64,000 nucleotides of DNA from Mariprofundaceae bacterium (GTDB taxonomy: Bacteria > Pseudomonadota > Zetaproteobacteria > Mariprofundales > Mariprofundaceae). The stretch covers positions 20,153-84,152 of the forward strand of contig JAUZQO010000001.1 of assembly GCA_030950925.1 (NCBI GenBank), given 5' to 3'. Position numbers and translations under genes: made by a program. The notes under the pieces are model-generated. The model had not been told where the DNA came from. It did no database searches and saw only the letters and a list, made by a program, of their open reading frames with translations. Every line of letters starts with the position of its first letter. Positions within the stretch are counted from its first letter, which is position 1. This document shows positions 1-9,603 of this stretch, in pieces.

Positions 1-2
1 AT

Positions 3-497
3 GGCATGGTCGATAAATTTATTGGGGATGCTGTTATGGCTGTATTCGGTTTAACCACGCCATTGCATCAAGTCTCTGTCGATGCGGTCAATGCTGCATT
101 GGACTTACAAGAAGCAACGCATGATTTGATGCAAAAATGGAAACGCCAAGGTCGCCTTACCTTCCGTGTGCGTGTGGGTGTTAACACTGGCGAAGTCATT
201 GCGGGCAATATCGGCTCACGCGACCGTATGGATTATACAGTGATTGGTGACCCAGTCAATGCGGCCTCACGCGTGGTTGATCAAGCAGGTGCAGATGAAG
301 TGGTGATTAGTGGCACAACATATGAAAGTTGCAAACGCTATTTCGATACTGAGTTTAAAGGTGCTGTACGGGTAAAAAACCGTCTAGTACCCATTGACTG
401 CTATAAAGTGATCCAAAAAAAAGGTGCGAAAAGCTTAGAAATGACACCAGATTTCAATGAATCGGCCTGCATTCACCCCATTGAAGTAAATCAATAG
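3..497 (+). CDS. Class III adenylate/guanylate cyclase, C-terminal part (5' end outside window)
   Basis: The visible 164 codons are the C-terminal half of a class III nucleotidyl cyclase catalytic domain, which makes cAMP (or cGMP) from the nucleoside triphosphate. The opening residues VDKFIGDAVMAVFG carry the second metal-binding aspartate of the family, and VIGDPVNAASRV contains the Asn and Arg that position the nucleotide and stabilise the transition state. GVNTGEVIAGNIGS is the usual glycine-rich stretch between them. The reading frame is open to the window edge, so the first metal aspartate and any sensor domain (CHASE, HAMP, PAS, FHA) lie upstream and cannot be judged. The tail of about 20 residues after the domain has no recognisable feature. 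Substrate choice (ATP or GTP) cannot be told from this part. Confidence 0.9.
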   Translation, partial: GMVDKFIGDAVMAVFGLTTPLHQVSVDAVNAALDLQEATHDLMQKWKRQGRLTFRVRVGVNTGEVIAGNIGSRDRMDYTVIGDPVNAASRVVDQAGADEVVISGTTYESCKRYFDTEFKGAVRVKNRLVPIDCYKVIQKKGAKSLEMTPDFNESACIHPIEVNQ

Positions 498-522
498 ACC
501 TGAAATAAAAACAGGATGAACC

Positions 523-576
523 ATGAAAAAATTCAACAGTTATGCGGAAAATAATAAGCCATATGTATTATCATGA
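523..576 (+). other. Possible 17-codon leader mini-ORF overlapping the bioA start
   Basis: An ATG preceded at six bases by AGGA opens a 17-codon frame (begins [10 protein letters not shown]) ending in TGA at 574-576, in a different frame from bioA and overlapping both of its candidate start codons (542 and 563). The mini-ORF has a better Shine-Dalgarno sequence than either bioA start. It could couple or dampen bioA translation, or be chance. Only sequence position supports it. Confidence 0.3.
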
Positions 577-1804
577 TTTAGATTTTGAACGCCAACACAT
601 TTGGCATCCTTATGCTTCCATGCAACACCCTGCACCTGTTTACCCTGTGAGATCTGCATCGGGCGTACGCTTAACCTTTGAAAATGGGGATGAAGTGATT
701 GATGGCATGGCATCATGGTGGTGCGCGATTCATGGTTATCATGTGCCTGAACTCAATGACGCTGCCACAGCTCAATTATCCAAGATGTCGCATGTGATGT
801 TTGGCGGCTTAACCCATCAACCTGCTATTGATCTTGCCAAATTATTGCTTTCGATTGTTCCCAATCAGCTCCAACACATCTTTTTTTCTGATTCAGGATC
901 AGTGGCTGTCGAAGTTGCGATGAAAATGGCATTACAATACTGGCAAGCCCAAGGCAGCACGTACAAAAACAAATTTTTAGCACTCAAACATGCCTATCAC
1001 GGTGATACATTGGGCGCGATGTCAGTTTGCGACCCTGTTTTAGGCATGCACCAACGCTTCAGCGATGTTTTGCCCCAACATTATTTTTCAGATGTGAATA
1101 TCGAAGCCTTGGAAGCCCAGTTCAAAGCCCATCACAATGAACTGGCTGCCCTTATCATTGAACCCATCGTGCAAGGTGCAGGTGGTATGCATTTTTATTC
1201 GGCTGAATTACTCCAACAGATGCAGGAACTTTGCAAGCACTACGATGTGTTACTGATTGTCGATGAAATTGCCACTGGTTTTGGACGCACGGGAAAACTA
1301 TTTGCTTGTGAACACGCTGAGATTCAACCTGATATTATGTGTATTGGAAAATCCCTCACAGGTGGTTATATGACACTGGCCGCCACCTTATGTTCAGCTC
1401 AAGTGTGCGATGGGATTCATGCCGATGGTTCGGGGGTGTTGATGCATGGACCGACATTTATGGCAAACCCATTGGCATGCGCCGTGGCTCTTGCATCTGT
1501 GCGTTTACTATTGGATTCAGCATGGCAATGCCGTGTTCAATCGATTGAAAAACAACTCCAACAAGGTTTAGCTCCATGCCATGACCATGCTCAAGTGGCA
1601 GATGTTCGTATTTTAGGGGCGATGGGAGTCATTGAAATGAAAGAAGCCGTCAATGTTACAAAGGTACAAAATCATTTGATTGAACAAGGTGTGTGGCTAC
1701 GTCCATTTGGCAAACTGATTTACACCATGCCACCTTTTATTATGAATGAACAAGATGTACAACAACTCACATCCGCGATGGTTTCCGCTTCCGTACTGAC
1801 ATAA
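542..1804 (+). CDS. bioA: Adenosylmethionine-8-amino-7-oxononanoate aminotransferase (biotin synthesis)
   Basis: BioA is the PLP enzyme that aminates KAPA to 7,8-diaminopelargonic acid with S-adenosylmethionine as amino donor, in the cytoplasm. Family hallmarks are all present: the N-terminal HIWHPYASM substrate-binding segment, [60 protein letters not shown] with the PLP-ring aspartate, and GKSLTGGY with the Schiff-base lysine. Length (420 residues from the first ATG) is normal. A second in-frame ATG seven codons later (563) is as likely a start, because [17 protein letters not shown] matches the family N terminus more closely; neither has a convincing ribosome site. No other biotin gene lies in the window, so it is separated from bioBFCD here. 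Confidence 0.95.
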   Translation: MRKIISHMYYHDLDFERQHIWHPYASMQHPAPVYPVRSASGVRLTFENGDEVIDGMASWWCAIHGYHVPELNDAATAQLSKMSHVMFGGLTHQPAIDLAKLLLSIVPNQLQHIFFSDSGSVAVEVAMKMALQYWQAQGSTYKNKFLALKHAYHGDTLGAMSVCDPVLGMHQRFSDVLPQHYFSDVNIEALEAQFKAHHNELAALIIEPIVQGAGGMHFYSAELLQQMQELCKHYDVLLIVDEIATGFGRTGKLFACEHAEIQPDIMCIGKSLTGGYMTLAATLCSAQVCDGIHADGSGVLMHGPTFMANPLACAVALASVRLLLDSAWQCRVQSIEKQLQQGLAPCHDHAQVADVRILGAMGVIEMKEAVNVTKVQNHLIEQGVWLRPFGKLIYTMPPFIMNEQDVQQLTSAMVSASVLT

Positions 1805-1828
1805 AAAAAAGAGGCGGAAAAATCCGCC
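1803..1828 (-). terminator. Rho-independent terminator of the amtB operon
   Basis: GGCGGA / TCCGCC forms a six-base-pair stem with a four-A loop. Read on the minus strand it is followed by eight consecutive T, ideal for ending the amtB message. In the other direction the T-run is poor, so it would end bioA transcription only weakly. Confidence 0.7.
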
Positions 1829-1905
1829 CCCTTACTTTCTGTACTTTATCAATTCAAATTTACTTTTGCATGGGCTTCACTTGAACCAACAAAGCAAAGC
1901 AGAAC

Positions 1906-3174
1906 TTACTTACCTGGTTGTGAAAACTCAGGATAAGCTTCCAAGCCACACTCGCCAACATCCAAGCCTTCAAACTCTTCTTCTTCCGAGACACGGATAC
2001 CAAAGATTACTTTAATCACCATCCAAACTGCAAAGCTTGCCGCAAAGACCCAAGCGAAGATCACACCAATACCCATCAATTGCGCACCAAGGCTTGCATC
2101 AGGGTTGGTCAAGCAAACAGCCAACAAGCCCCAAATACCGACCACGCCATGCACAGAAATCGCACCCACGGGGTCATCCAATTTAAGTTTGCTATCAATC
2201 ATCACAATGGATACAACCACAAGGATACCACCCATAGCTCCAATTAAGGTCGCTATTTCAGGTGATGGCGTTAAAGGTTCAGCCGTAATCGACACCAAAC
2301 CAGCCAATGCACCATTCAATGCCATGGTCAAATCCGCTTTACCAAACCAGAAACGAGCCAACAACAAAGCAGCCACACAGCCACCTGCCGCTGCCATATT
2401 CGTATTCACAAAGACCATCGCAACAGCATTGGCTTCAACAATATTGGAAACAACCAATTCAGAGCCACCATTAAAGCCAAACCAACCCATCCATAAAATG
2501 AACGTACCCAAGGTTGCCAACGGTAAATTTGCACCAGGGATTGCATTCACAGAACCATCTTTACCATATTTTCCTTTACGTGCGCCAAGTAATAGAACAC
2601 CTGCCAACGCTGCCGCAGCACCTGACATGTGAACCACGCCAGAACCTGCAAAATCCAAGAAACCAGCAGCATCCAAAAAGCCGCCGCCCCATTTCCACAT
2701 ACCTTCAAGCGGATAGATGACCGCAGTAAAGACAATGGCAAAGGCAAAGAATGCCCACAATTTCATGCGTTCGGCGACAGCACCTGAAACAATCGACATC
2801 GCTGTAGCAACAAATACCACTTGAAAGAAGAAATCCGATAATGTTGAATAATACGGTGCATCATCGCCACCCGCCAACACATCTTTCGCTGTGTTATCTG
2901 CACCGAGACCAAACGTCAAAGCATCGGGTAAAAATCCGCCCGTAGAACCACCATACATGATATTATAACCCACAACCATGTACATAATACAAGCAATGGA
3001 ATAAAGCACGATATTTTTGGTTAAAATTTCGGCTGTATTTTTTGAACGAACCAAACCTGCTTCCAACATCGAAAAGCCTGCCGCCATCCACATCACAAAT
3101 GCACCCATCACCAAGAAATAAAAGGTATCCAGTGCATATTTTGTTTGGAGAATATCCCCTGCCACTTGTTCCAT
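1906..3174 (-). CDS. amtB: Ammonium transporter, Amt/MEP/Rh family
   Basis: Inner-membrane trimeric channel for ammonium uptake. The 422-residue protein has about eleven hydrophobic segments. The two pore histidines are in VVHMSGAAAAL (near residue 182) and SVHGVVGIWGLL (near 338), and the family signature around GFNGGSELV is present. The C-terminal cytoplasmic tail (LDVGECGLEAYP) is the conserved part that touches PII and closes the channel. The usual cleavable signal peptide of E. coli AmtB is not obvious; the N terminus runs straight into the first membrane helix. It lies 12 bases downstream of glnK, so both are probably on one message. Membership in the sigma-54 nitrogen regulon is inferred from the upstream promoter candidate. 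Confidence 0.96.
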   Translation of the reverse strand: MEQVAGDILQTKYALDTFYFLVMGAFVMWMAAGFSMLEAGLVRSKNTAEILTKNIVLYSIACIMYMVVGYNIMYGGSTGGFLPDALTFGLGADNTAKDVLAGGDDAPYYSTLSDFFFQVVFVATAMSIVSGAVAERMKLWAFFAFAIVFTAVIYPLEGMWKWGGGFLDAAGFLDFAGSGVVHMSGAAAALAGVLLLGARKGKYGKDGSVNAIPGANLPLATLGTFILWMGWFGFNGGSELVVSNIVEANAVAMVFVNTNMAAAGGCVAALLLARFWFGKADLTMALNGALAGLVSITAEPLTPSPEIATLIGAMGGILVVVSIVMIDSKLKLDDPVGAISVHGVVGIWGLLAVCLTNPDASLGAQLMGIGVIFAWVFAASFAVWMVIKVIFGIRVSEEEEFEGLDVGECGLEAYPEFSQPGK

Positions 3175-3186
3175 GATTACGACTCC

Positions 3187-3528
3187 TTAAGACAATGCGT
3201 CCGCGTCTTCTTCACCCGTACGGATGCGAATCACGCGTTCAACATTGCTCACAAAAATTTTACCATCGCCAATCTTGCCACTGCTTGCTGCTTCTTTAAT
3301 GGCATTCAGAGTTGCATCCAATTCATCCATTGAAACAACCACGCATACTTCTGTTTTGGGCACAAAATCGACATTGTATTCTGCACCACGATATAATTCT
3401 GTATGTCCTTTTTGACGACCATGACCACGTACTTCTGTGATGGTCATGCCTGTCACACCAATTTCCAACAATGCATCTTTCACGTCATCAAGTTTAAATG
3501 GTTTGATAATGGCTCGAATCATTTTCAT
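3187..3528 (-). CDS. glnK: Nitrogen regulatory PII protein
   Basis: A 113-residue PII signal protein that senses ATP/ADP and 2-oxoglutarate and gates AmtB. The start MKMIRAIIKPFKLDDVK, the T-loop YRGAEYNVDFVPK carrying the uridylylated Tyr51, and the C-terminal signature GKIGDGKIFV are all there. Its place next to amtB argues for GlnK rather than GlnB. The start codon has a GGAG ribosome site about nine bases upstream, and directly before that site sits a run of 13 C on the coding strand. That run could change length and alter the spacing to the upstream porin gene. Confidence 0.96.
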   Translation of the reverse strand: MKMIRAIIKPFKLDDVKDALLEIGVTGMTITEVRGHGRQKGHTELYRGAEYNVDFVPKTEVCVVVSMDELDATLNAIKEAASSGKIGDGKIFVSNVERVIRIRTGEEDADALS

Positions 3529-3550
3529 GCTTATGTCTCCTCTTCATATC

Positions 3551-3563
3551 GGGGGGGGGGGGG
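3551..3563. repeat. 13-base homopolymeric G tract (C tract on the glnK coding strand)
   Basis: Thirteen consecutive G on the plus strand between the porin gene and glnK, just outside the glnK ribosome-binding site. Long mononucleotide tracts of this kind slip during replication and underlie phase variation in other bacteria; an effect here is inference. The tract could also be a place where the assembly length is uncertain. Confidence 0.9.
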
Positions 3564-3627
3564 ATTTTAAAACTTATTTAGAAAAAAGGAGAGAAAATTC
3601 ATCCCTCTCCTTTTCATAATGAAACAA

Positions 3628-4329
3628 TTAGTAGGCGAAGTTCACGCCAGCAACGATGAGGTTGGCATTTTTAGGTTTACCACTGTATTGCGGTGTTGAA
3701 ATCATCAATGATGGGGTCATGGTCGCATCACCCACAGTCACATCTTTAGAAATGCTTAAATCAATATGACCCATGCCTTTTTTGGCTGTTGCTGGGTAAA
3801 TAGCTGATGCTCCTACCGTTGATGGAAGGTAAAAACCAAAATCTGCACCCAAATCAAAGCCACCCACAGCCTGAGCAAGCGCAATATCCAAATAAGCATC
3901 TTTTTTCCAAGAGCCATTGATCGCATAATAATAGGTTGCAGAAATTGGGCCAACACCAGCGCCCAAATACACTTCAGTTGCATTGCCAGCAGCACCATTC
4001 AAATATGTGTAAGCAATCACACCTGTCGAATAGCTGATACCAGCCGCTTCACCTGAATAGTCCACGGTAAAGTCGAATTCTGTTAAATTACTTGCAGCTG
4101 CACCTGTTGACGATGCAAACCAGACATTGGCAGATAAACCACCGCCGATATCAGCACCCAAATCACCTTGCACAGATGAAGCTCCAGCATCTTGTTGCAC
4201 ACCACGCCATACATATTGACTATAAATGCCAATGTCCCCAACTACTGCTGAATCCGCCGCTTGGGCTGGAATCGCTACTACAAAACCTGCGCTCATCATC
4301 ATTGCCAGTGTTAAACCTAATTTTTTCAA
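3628..4329 (-). CDS. TorF-family putative porin (outer membrane)
   Basis: A 233-residue exported protein with a clear signal peptide (MKKLGLTLAMMMSAGFVVAIPAQAA, cleavage after AQA) followed by alternating hydrophobic/polar strands typical of a small outer-membrane barrel ending in aromatic VNFAY, the usual barrel-assembly signal. The segment SQYVWRGVQQ just after the signal is the mark of the gcw_chp/TorF putative porin family. Such genes often precede glnK-amtB in proteobacteria, which suggests a role in passage of ammonium or other small nitrogen compounds across the outer membrane; that role is inference. It is the first gene of the porin-glnK-amtB unit and sits about 45 bases below the predicted sigma-54 start. 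Confidence 0.85.
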   Translation of the reverse strand: MKKLGLTLAMMMSAGFVVAIPAQAADSAVVGDIGIYSQYVWRGVQQDAGASSVQGDLGADIGGGLSANVWFASSTGAAASNLTEFDFTVDYSGEAAGISYSTGVIAYTYLNGAAGNATEVYLGAGVGPISATYYYAINGSWKKDAYLDIALAQAVGGFDLGADFGFYLPSTVGASAIYPATAKKGMGHIDLSISKDVTVGDATMTPSLMISTPQYSGKPKNANLIVAGVNFAY

Positions 4330-4381
4330 TTCGTATTCTCCTCTTTTACTTGTTATCCAAAGTGGATTAATATAAGTGTAT

Positions 4382-4399
4382 AAACAATGATAATGCCAA
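4382..4399 (-). promoter_or_regulatory. Candidate sigma-54 promoter for the porin-glnK-amtB operon
   Basis: On the minus strand TTGGCATTATCATTGTTT matches the -24/-12 consensus TTGGCAC-N5-TTGCT closely: GG and G(C) are the required ten bases apart, and the only change at a key base is GT for GC at -12. It lies about 53 bases upstream of the porin start, leaving a leader of roughly 45 bases. AmtB/GlnK operons are classic NtrC/sigma-54 targets. No clear NtrC palindrome was recognised upstream. Confidence 0.5.
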
Positions 4400-4427
4400 G
4401 TTATAAAAAACCCTCATATTTCATTCA

Positions 4428-4440
4428 TAAATAATTGATT
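4428..4440 (-). promoter_or_regulatory. Candidate IHF site upstream of the sigma-54 promoter
   Basis: AATCAATTATTTA on the minus strand is an exact fit to WATCAANNNNTTR. It sits about 30 bases upstream of the -24 element, where IHF usually bends DNA for NtrC-type activators. The region is very AT-rich, so a chance match is quite possible. Confidence 0.35.
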
Positions 4441-4580
4441 TATTTTATAAATAAAATAAAAATAATTCATATAATATGTTTTCTAAGCATATTTTTAATC
4501 CATAAGTGATGAAATAAGCATCTTTAATTGATGATTATTTAGGCATAAAAAACAGGGATGATCATAAATAAAGCCCACAA

Positions 4581-4750
4581 TCACAAGGCACTGTCACCAT
4601 CATACTGAACGCTCTTGTCATCCCAATCTTTATAAGGGACAACACCCACCTGCAAATCCATCACCATAGTAAAGCCCTTCCCTTCATCATGTTGAACTAA
4701 AGCCAACAGGCTTCTAGGGTTCGCAGCCTTTTGAAAAGGAGAATCATACC
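4581..4750 (-). pseudogene. Coding-looking 3' fragment of an unrecognised gene
   Basis: Between the sigma-54 region and the next plus-strand gene the minus strand holds an open frame of more than 55 codons ending in TGA, with ordinary codon choice (includes LLALVQHDEGKG and VVPYKDWDDKSVQYDG). There is no convincing start codon or ribosome site; upstream it runs antisense into the next gene. It may be the tail of a decayed gene, or a chance frame. I do not recognise a family. The rest of 4330-4580 is AT-rich and appears to hold only promoter elements. Confidence 0.25.
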
Positions 4751-6141
<1,391 letters not shown>

Positions 6142-6209
6142 GATTCGCCACCATAAGACCAATAGCTTGGCATTATTACTGCTTCCTTTCTAATTTTGGA
6201 GGAGCTTCC

Positions 6210-7058
6210 ATGCCATATATCAAAGATTTATTACAAAGCCTCTTTATGATGGCAAGCATGGTTGAAGCGCGTGACCCATATACAGGCGGACATCTATGGC
6301 GTGTTTCACAATTTTCAGGCTTACTCGCCAAGAAGGCTGGTTTACCAAGCGATGAGGTGGCACGTATTTCTGTGGGTGGATTTTTGCATGACTTGGGGAA
6401 AATTGCCATTCCTGACCATATCCTTAACAAAGCAGGTTCACTCACTGATCTTGAATATGAGATGATGAAAACCCATCCCGAAGTGGGAAGCCGCCTTCTT
6501 TCAGGTCACCCGCTTGCCGAATTGGTACGCAGTGCTGTTCTTTCTCATCATGAAACACCCATTGGAACGGGTTATCCCCACGCTCTTCGCGGCAATGATT
6601 TACCCACCGATGCAAGAATTATCAGCATTTGTGATGCCTTCGATGCCATGACCAGTACTCGCCCCTACCGACAAGCGATGCCTATCACCCAAGCCTTAAA
6701 CATTATTCAGCGTGAAAAAGGCAAGCAATTTGATGCCCACCTCGCCACGTTATGGGTTTCACTGGGGGAATGCGGCGCATTACAACATATTGTTGGACAC
6801 AGCGAATCAGGCATTCCCTTACAAGCCTGCCCAATATGTGGCCCCACCATTGTCATCACCCGCCAACATCAACATGGAAATCATGTCTTTTGCCGTCATT
6901 GTGGTGGTGAATCCGAATTATCCAAGTCCAATGGCGACATTCAAGTTCGCCCAACTGGGCGCAAAGGCACGCCCAGAGATTTAGAGCCTGAAGCTGATGT
7001 TGATCTTATCAACGAGCTTGTAGTATTGGCAAGTCACCACCTTCAACACACGCTTTAA
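6210..7058 (+). CDS. HD-GYP domain phosphodiesterase with C-terminal zinc-ribbon-like tail
   Basis: Residues about 5-165 form an HD-GYP domain, the family that hydrolyses cyclic di-GMP with a two- or three-iron centre. Metal ligands are kept: HLWRVSQ, the HD pair in FLHDLGKIAIP, THPEVG, the double histidine of LSHHETPIGTGYP and the aspartate of SICDAFDAMTS. The HHExxDGxGYP motif is altered (the D/N position is Ile), but GYP is intact, so activity is plausible. Residues about 208-235 hold CPIC and CRHC 19 residues apart, a zinc-ribbon-like pair not normally part of this family. No membrane or receiver domain precedes it. The start has GGAGGAG at ideal distance. It follows argB by 68 bases and converges on dksA. 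Confidence 0.85.
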   Translation: MPYIKDLLQSLFMMASMVEARDPYTGGHLWRVSQFSGLLAKKAGLPSDEVARISVGGFLHDLGKIAIPDHILNKAGSLTDLEYEMMKTHPEVGSRLLSGHPLAELVRSAVLSHHETPIGTGYPHALRGNDLPTDARIISICDAFDAMTSTRPYRQAMPITQALNIIQREKGKQFDAHLATLWVSLGECGALQHIVGHSESGIPLQACPICGPTIVITRQHQHGNHVFCRHCGGESELSKSNGDIQVRPTGRKGTPRDLEPEADVDLINELVVLASHHLQHTL

Positions 7059-7068
7059 ATCGTACAGC

Positions 7069-7440
7069 TTATGAAATATGGGTACGTTCTTCCTGTTCTT
7101 GCTCATGTTTACATTCAATACAAAGTGTCGTCACAGGGCGTGCTTGCAAGCGTTTGATAGAAATATCGCCACCACATCCTTCACATAAACCAAACTCACC
7201 TTCACGCAAGCGAAGAATCGTTTTCTCAATTTTACGAATCAAACGGCGTTCACGATCTTGAATACGCAAATTAAAGTTACGATCAGTTTCAATACTGGCT
7301 TGATCGGTTGGGTCAGGATATGCCGTCCCCTCTGTTTCATGCATCGCATGCATACTTTCACTTTGTGCATTTTCCAGTTCGTCGCGCCAGTCACATAACT
7401 GCTTTTCAAATGCTTGAAGTTCTTCTTTTGTTAATGCCAT
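7069..7440 (-). CDS. dksA: RNA polymerase-binding transcription factor DksA
   Basis: DksA enters the secondary channel of RNA polymerase and, with ppGpp, represses rRNA and activates amino-acid promoters. The 123-residue protein has the long coiled-coil, the tip motif DPTDQAS (family DxxDxA) and the C-terminal zinc finger CEGCG...CIECK with all four cysteines. It is a little shorter than E. coli DksA (151), lacking the extra N-terminal residues. The start is preceded by GAGAGGG. The bifunctional SpoT homologue that would supply ppGpp is in the same window. Confidence 0.93.
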   Translation of the reverse strand: MALTKEELQAFEKQLCDWRDELENAQSESMHAMHETEGTAYPDPTDQASIETDRNFNLRIQDRERRLIRKIEKTILRLREGEFGLCEGCGGDISIKRLQARPVTTLCIECKHEQEQEERTHIS

Positions 7441-7532
7441 CTTTGCCCTCTCATTGACCTATACCCAAAAAACAGCCGCGCACTCTAATCATACAAATTC
7501 AAACCGCAATTTTCATCCTAGAACTGCAAACA

Positions 7533-8969
7533 TCAAGGTTTACGACTAAAGAAACGCAGCAAAGAAAGTTGAGGTGAATGGGTCTTATCAATTTTCACAG
7601 GGTATTCCCCTGAGAAACAAGCATCACAATGCTGACTTTGCGGTTTCCCCACCGCCCGATACATGCCATCAAACGATACAAACGCCAAGGAATCCGCCTG
7701 AATAGCTGAACACATCTCATCCAAAGTCATTTGGTTCGCCATCAAATCTTCTGCATTGGGGGTATCCACACCATAAAAACAAGAATGCTTGGTGGGTGGG
7801 CTAGAAATACGCATGTGAACTTCTGCCGCACCTGCTGCGCGCATCATTTCCACAATTTTACGGCTCGTTGTGCCACGTACAATCGAATCATCCACCAAAA
7901 TCACACGTTTTCCCTTAATCATATCTCGGTTGGGATTCAATTTTAAGCGCACACCAAAGTTACGAATGGATTGTTGGGGTTCAATAAATGTACGCCCAAT
8001 ATAGTGATTACGAATCAAGCCCAATTGAAAGGGAATGCCTGTCGCTTCCGCATAACCCATCGCAGGCGGCACACCCGAATCAGGCACTGGCACCACCAAA
8101 TCTGCATCGACAGGCGATTCTTTGCCCAATTCAACGCCTATTTTATAACGTGCATCATACACATTCACGCCTTCTAAAGTGGAATCTGGACGTGCAAAAT
8201 ACACATATTCAAACACACAAAATTTAGGGTCGGTCGATTCAAATGGCATCATCGTTTCCAGCTTGCCTTCCTCAATAATGACCATTTCACCCGCTTTCAC
8301 ATCACGAACAAACTCTGCCCCCACCAAATCAAACGCACAGGTTTCCGATGCCAGCACCCAAGCATCATTCAACTTACCCAGCACCAAGGGGCGCAAGCCA
8401 TTGCGATCACGCACACCCACCATGCGATCCTCCACCAATACCAACAGCGAATAACCACCTTTCAATCGGCGTACAGCCTCACCCACACGATCACGCATAC
8501 GTTCACCTTTGCTGCGTGATACCAAATGCATTAAGACTTCTGTATCAGAGGTCGATTGAAATACAGCCCCTTCTTGCTCCAACTCTTTGCGAACTTCAGG
8601 TGCATTGACAATATTGCCATTGTGACACATGGCGATACCACCATGCACATATTCAAAGGTAAAAGGTTGGCAATTTCTCAGCCCTGACTCACCCGATGTG
8701 GAATAGCGAACATGACCAATCGCAGCATGTCCTGACAAACATTCAATATCACTCTTTTGAAACACATCCGCCACCAAACCCATGCCTCGGTGACTGTTGA
8801 ATGTGTGTCCATCGGTACTGACAATGCCCGCAGACTCTTGTCCACGATGCTGCTGTGCATAAAGCCCTAAGTAGGTTTGATTGGCAGCTTCAGGGCAATT
8901 AAAAATACCGAAAACACCGCATTCATCATGGAAATGGTCGTCTTCAACATCATTTATAGCATGGCTCAT
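7533..8969 (-). CDS. purF: Amidophosphoribosyltransferase, Fe-S propeptide type
   Basis: PurF makes 5-phosphoribosylamine from PRPP and glutamine, the first step of purine synthesis. An N-terminal Ntn glutaminase domain begins at the cysteine of ECGVFGIF; I chose the ATG 16 codons before it because its GAGAG ribosome site overlaps the cvpA stop, and an upstream in-frame start at 9023 would lie inside cvpA. Cleavage of the 16-residue propeptide must expose that cysteine. The PRPP motif is VILVDDSIVRGTT. Cysteines in FCVFEYVYFARPDS, KHSCFYG and the HCDAC pair match the [4Fe-4S] ligands of the Bacillus-type enzyme, so this is the oxygen-sensitive Fe-S class rather than the E. coli class. About 478 residues, a normal length. 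Confidence 0.95.
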   Translation of the reverse strand: MSHAINDVEDDHFHDECGVFGIFNCPEAANQTYLGLYAQQHRGQESAGIVSTDGHTFNSHRGMGLVADVFQKSDIECLSGHAAIGHVRYSTSGESGLRNCQPFTFEYVHGGIAMCHNGNIVNAPEVRKELEQEGAVFQSTSDTEVLMHLVSRSKGERMRDRVGEAVRRLKGGYSLLVLVEDRMVGVRDRNGLRPLVLGKLNDAWVLASETCAFDLVGAEFVRDVKAGEMVIIEEGKLETMMPFESTDPKFCVFEYVYFARPDSTLEGVNVYDARYKIGVELGKESPVDADLVVPVPDSGVPPAMGYAEATGIPFQLGLIRNHYIGRTFIEPQQSIRNFGVRLKLNPNRDMIKGKRVILVDDSIVRGTTSRKIVEMMRAAGAAEVHMRISSPPTKHSCFYGVDTPNAEDLMANQMTLDEMCSAIQADSLAFVSFDGMYRAVGKPQSQHCDACFSGEYPVKIDKTHSPQLSLLRFFSRKP

Positions 8970-8976
8970 ATTACTC

Positions 8977-9573
8977 TCACTTGGTATGTTGTTGGATAAG
9001 ATCTTTGATGGATTCCTTACCACCCGTTGACATATCTTGGATGGAATGAATCACATTGGATAATTGAGGCGATCTCAATTTTGCGCCGCCTGCCCTGGAA
9101 AATGGATATTCTTTTGGAATCACTTGCCCCAATAAATCACCCATTTGCATGGCATAGGGCGCAAGCAAGCTTTGCTTCAACCAATCTGGCTTTGCCGAGC
9201 TGTAAGATGTATAAATAAGAAATGAAACCGCAATCAATAAAAAACCGCGCGCCACACCAAAAAACACGCCCAAGGTACGATCCGTTGCTGTTAAGTCCGC
9301 CATATCAATGAGTTTTCGTACAACCACACCGACCACACCCACCGCCAACATCACCAGTACAAAAACCAAAACAAAACCTGCCATATCTGCCATGCTACTG
9401 TTCGGCAGCCACTGACTTAAGAAGTCACCCGCATAACCCGAAGTGCGACTCGCCAATAAAAAGGCAGCAACCAAGCCAATCAATGAAATCATTTCACGAA
9501 TAAACCCGCGCCAAAGCGAGAGAACCATGGATAGACCAACCAAACCAATCAGAATATAATCAAAAAAGTTCAC
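8977..9573 (-). CDS. cvpA: CvpA family membrane protein
   Basis: CvpA is a small inner-membrane protein, named for its need in colicin V production and commonly upstream of purF; its biochemical role is still unclear. The 198-residue protein starts NFFDYILIGLVGLSMVLSLWRGFIRE, the typical family opening, with four membrane segments to about residue 125 and a soluble tail. The start codon is GTG, chosen because AGGTGA lies six bases upstream and no in-frame ATG fits. It ends seven bases before the purF start, so the two are coupled as in many proteobacteria. Confidence 0.9.
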   Translation of the reverse strand: MNFFDYILIGLVGLSMVLSLWRGFIREMISLIGLVAAFLLASRTSGYAGDFLSQWLPNSSMADMAGFVLVFVLVMLAVGVVGVVVRKLIDMADLTATDRTLGVFFGVARGFLLIAVSFLIYTSYSSAKPDWLKQSLLAPYAMQMGDLLGQVIPKEYPFSRAGGAKLRSPQLSNVIHSIQDMSTGGKESIKDLIQQHTK

Positions 9574-9603
9574 AACATATCACCTAGGATACCGCATTTA
9601 TGT

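Noticed and set aside
2105..2632. 175-codon plus-strand frame inside amtB
   Set aside because: Antisense shadow of the ammonium transporter; its Thr/Asn/Pro-rich translation matches no family.
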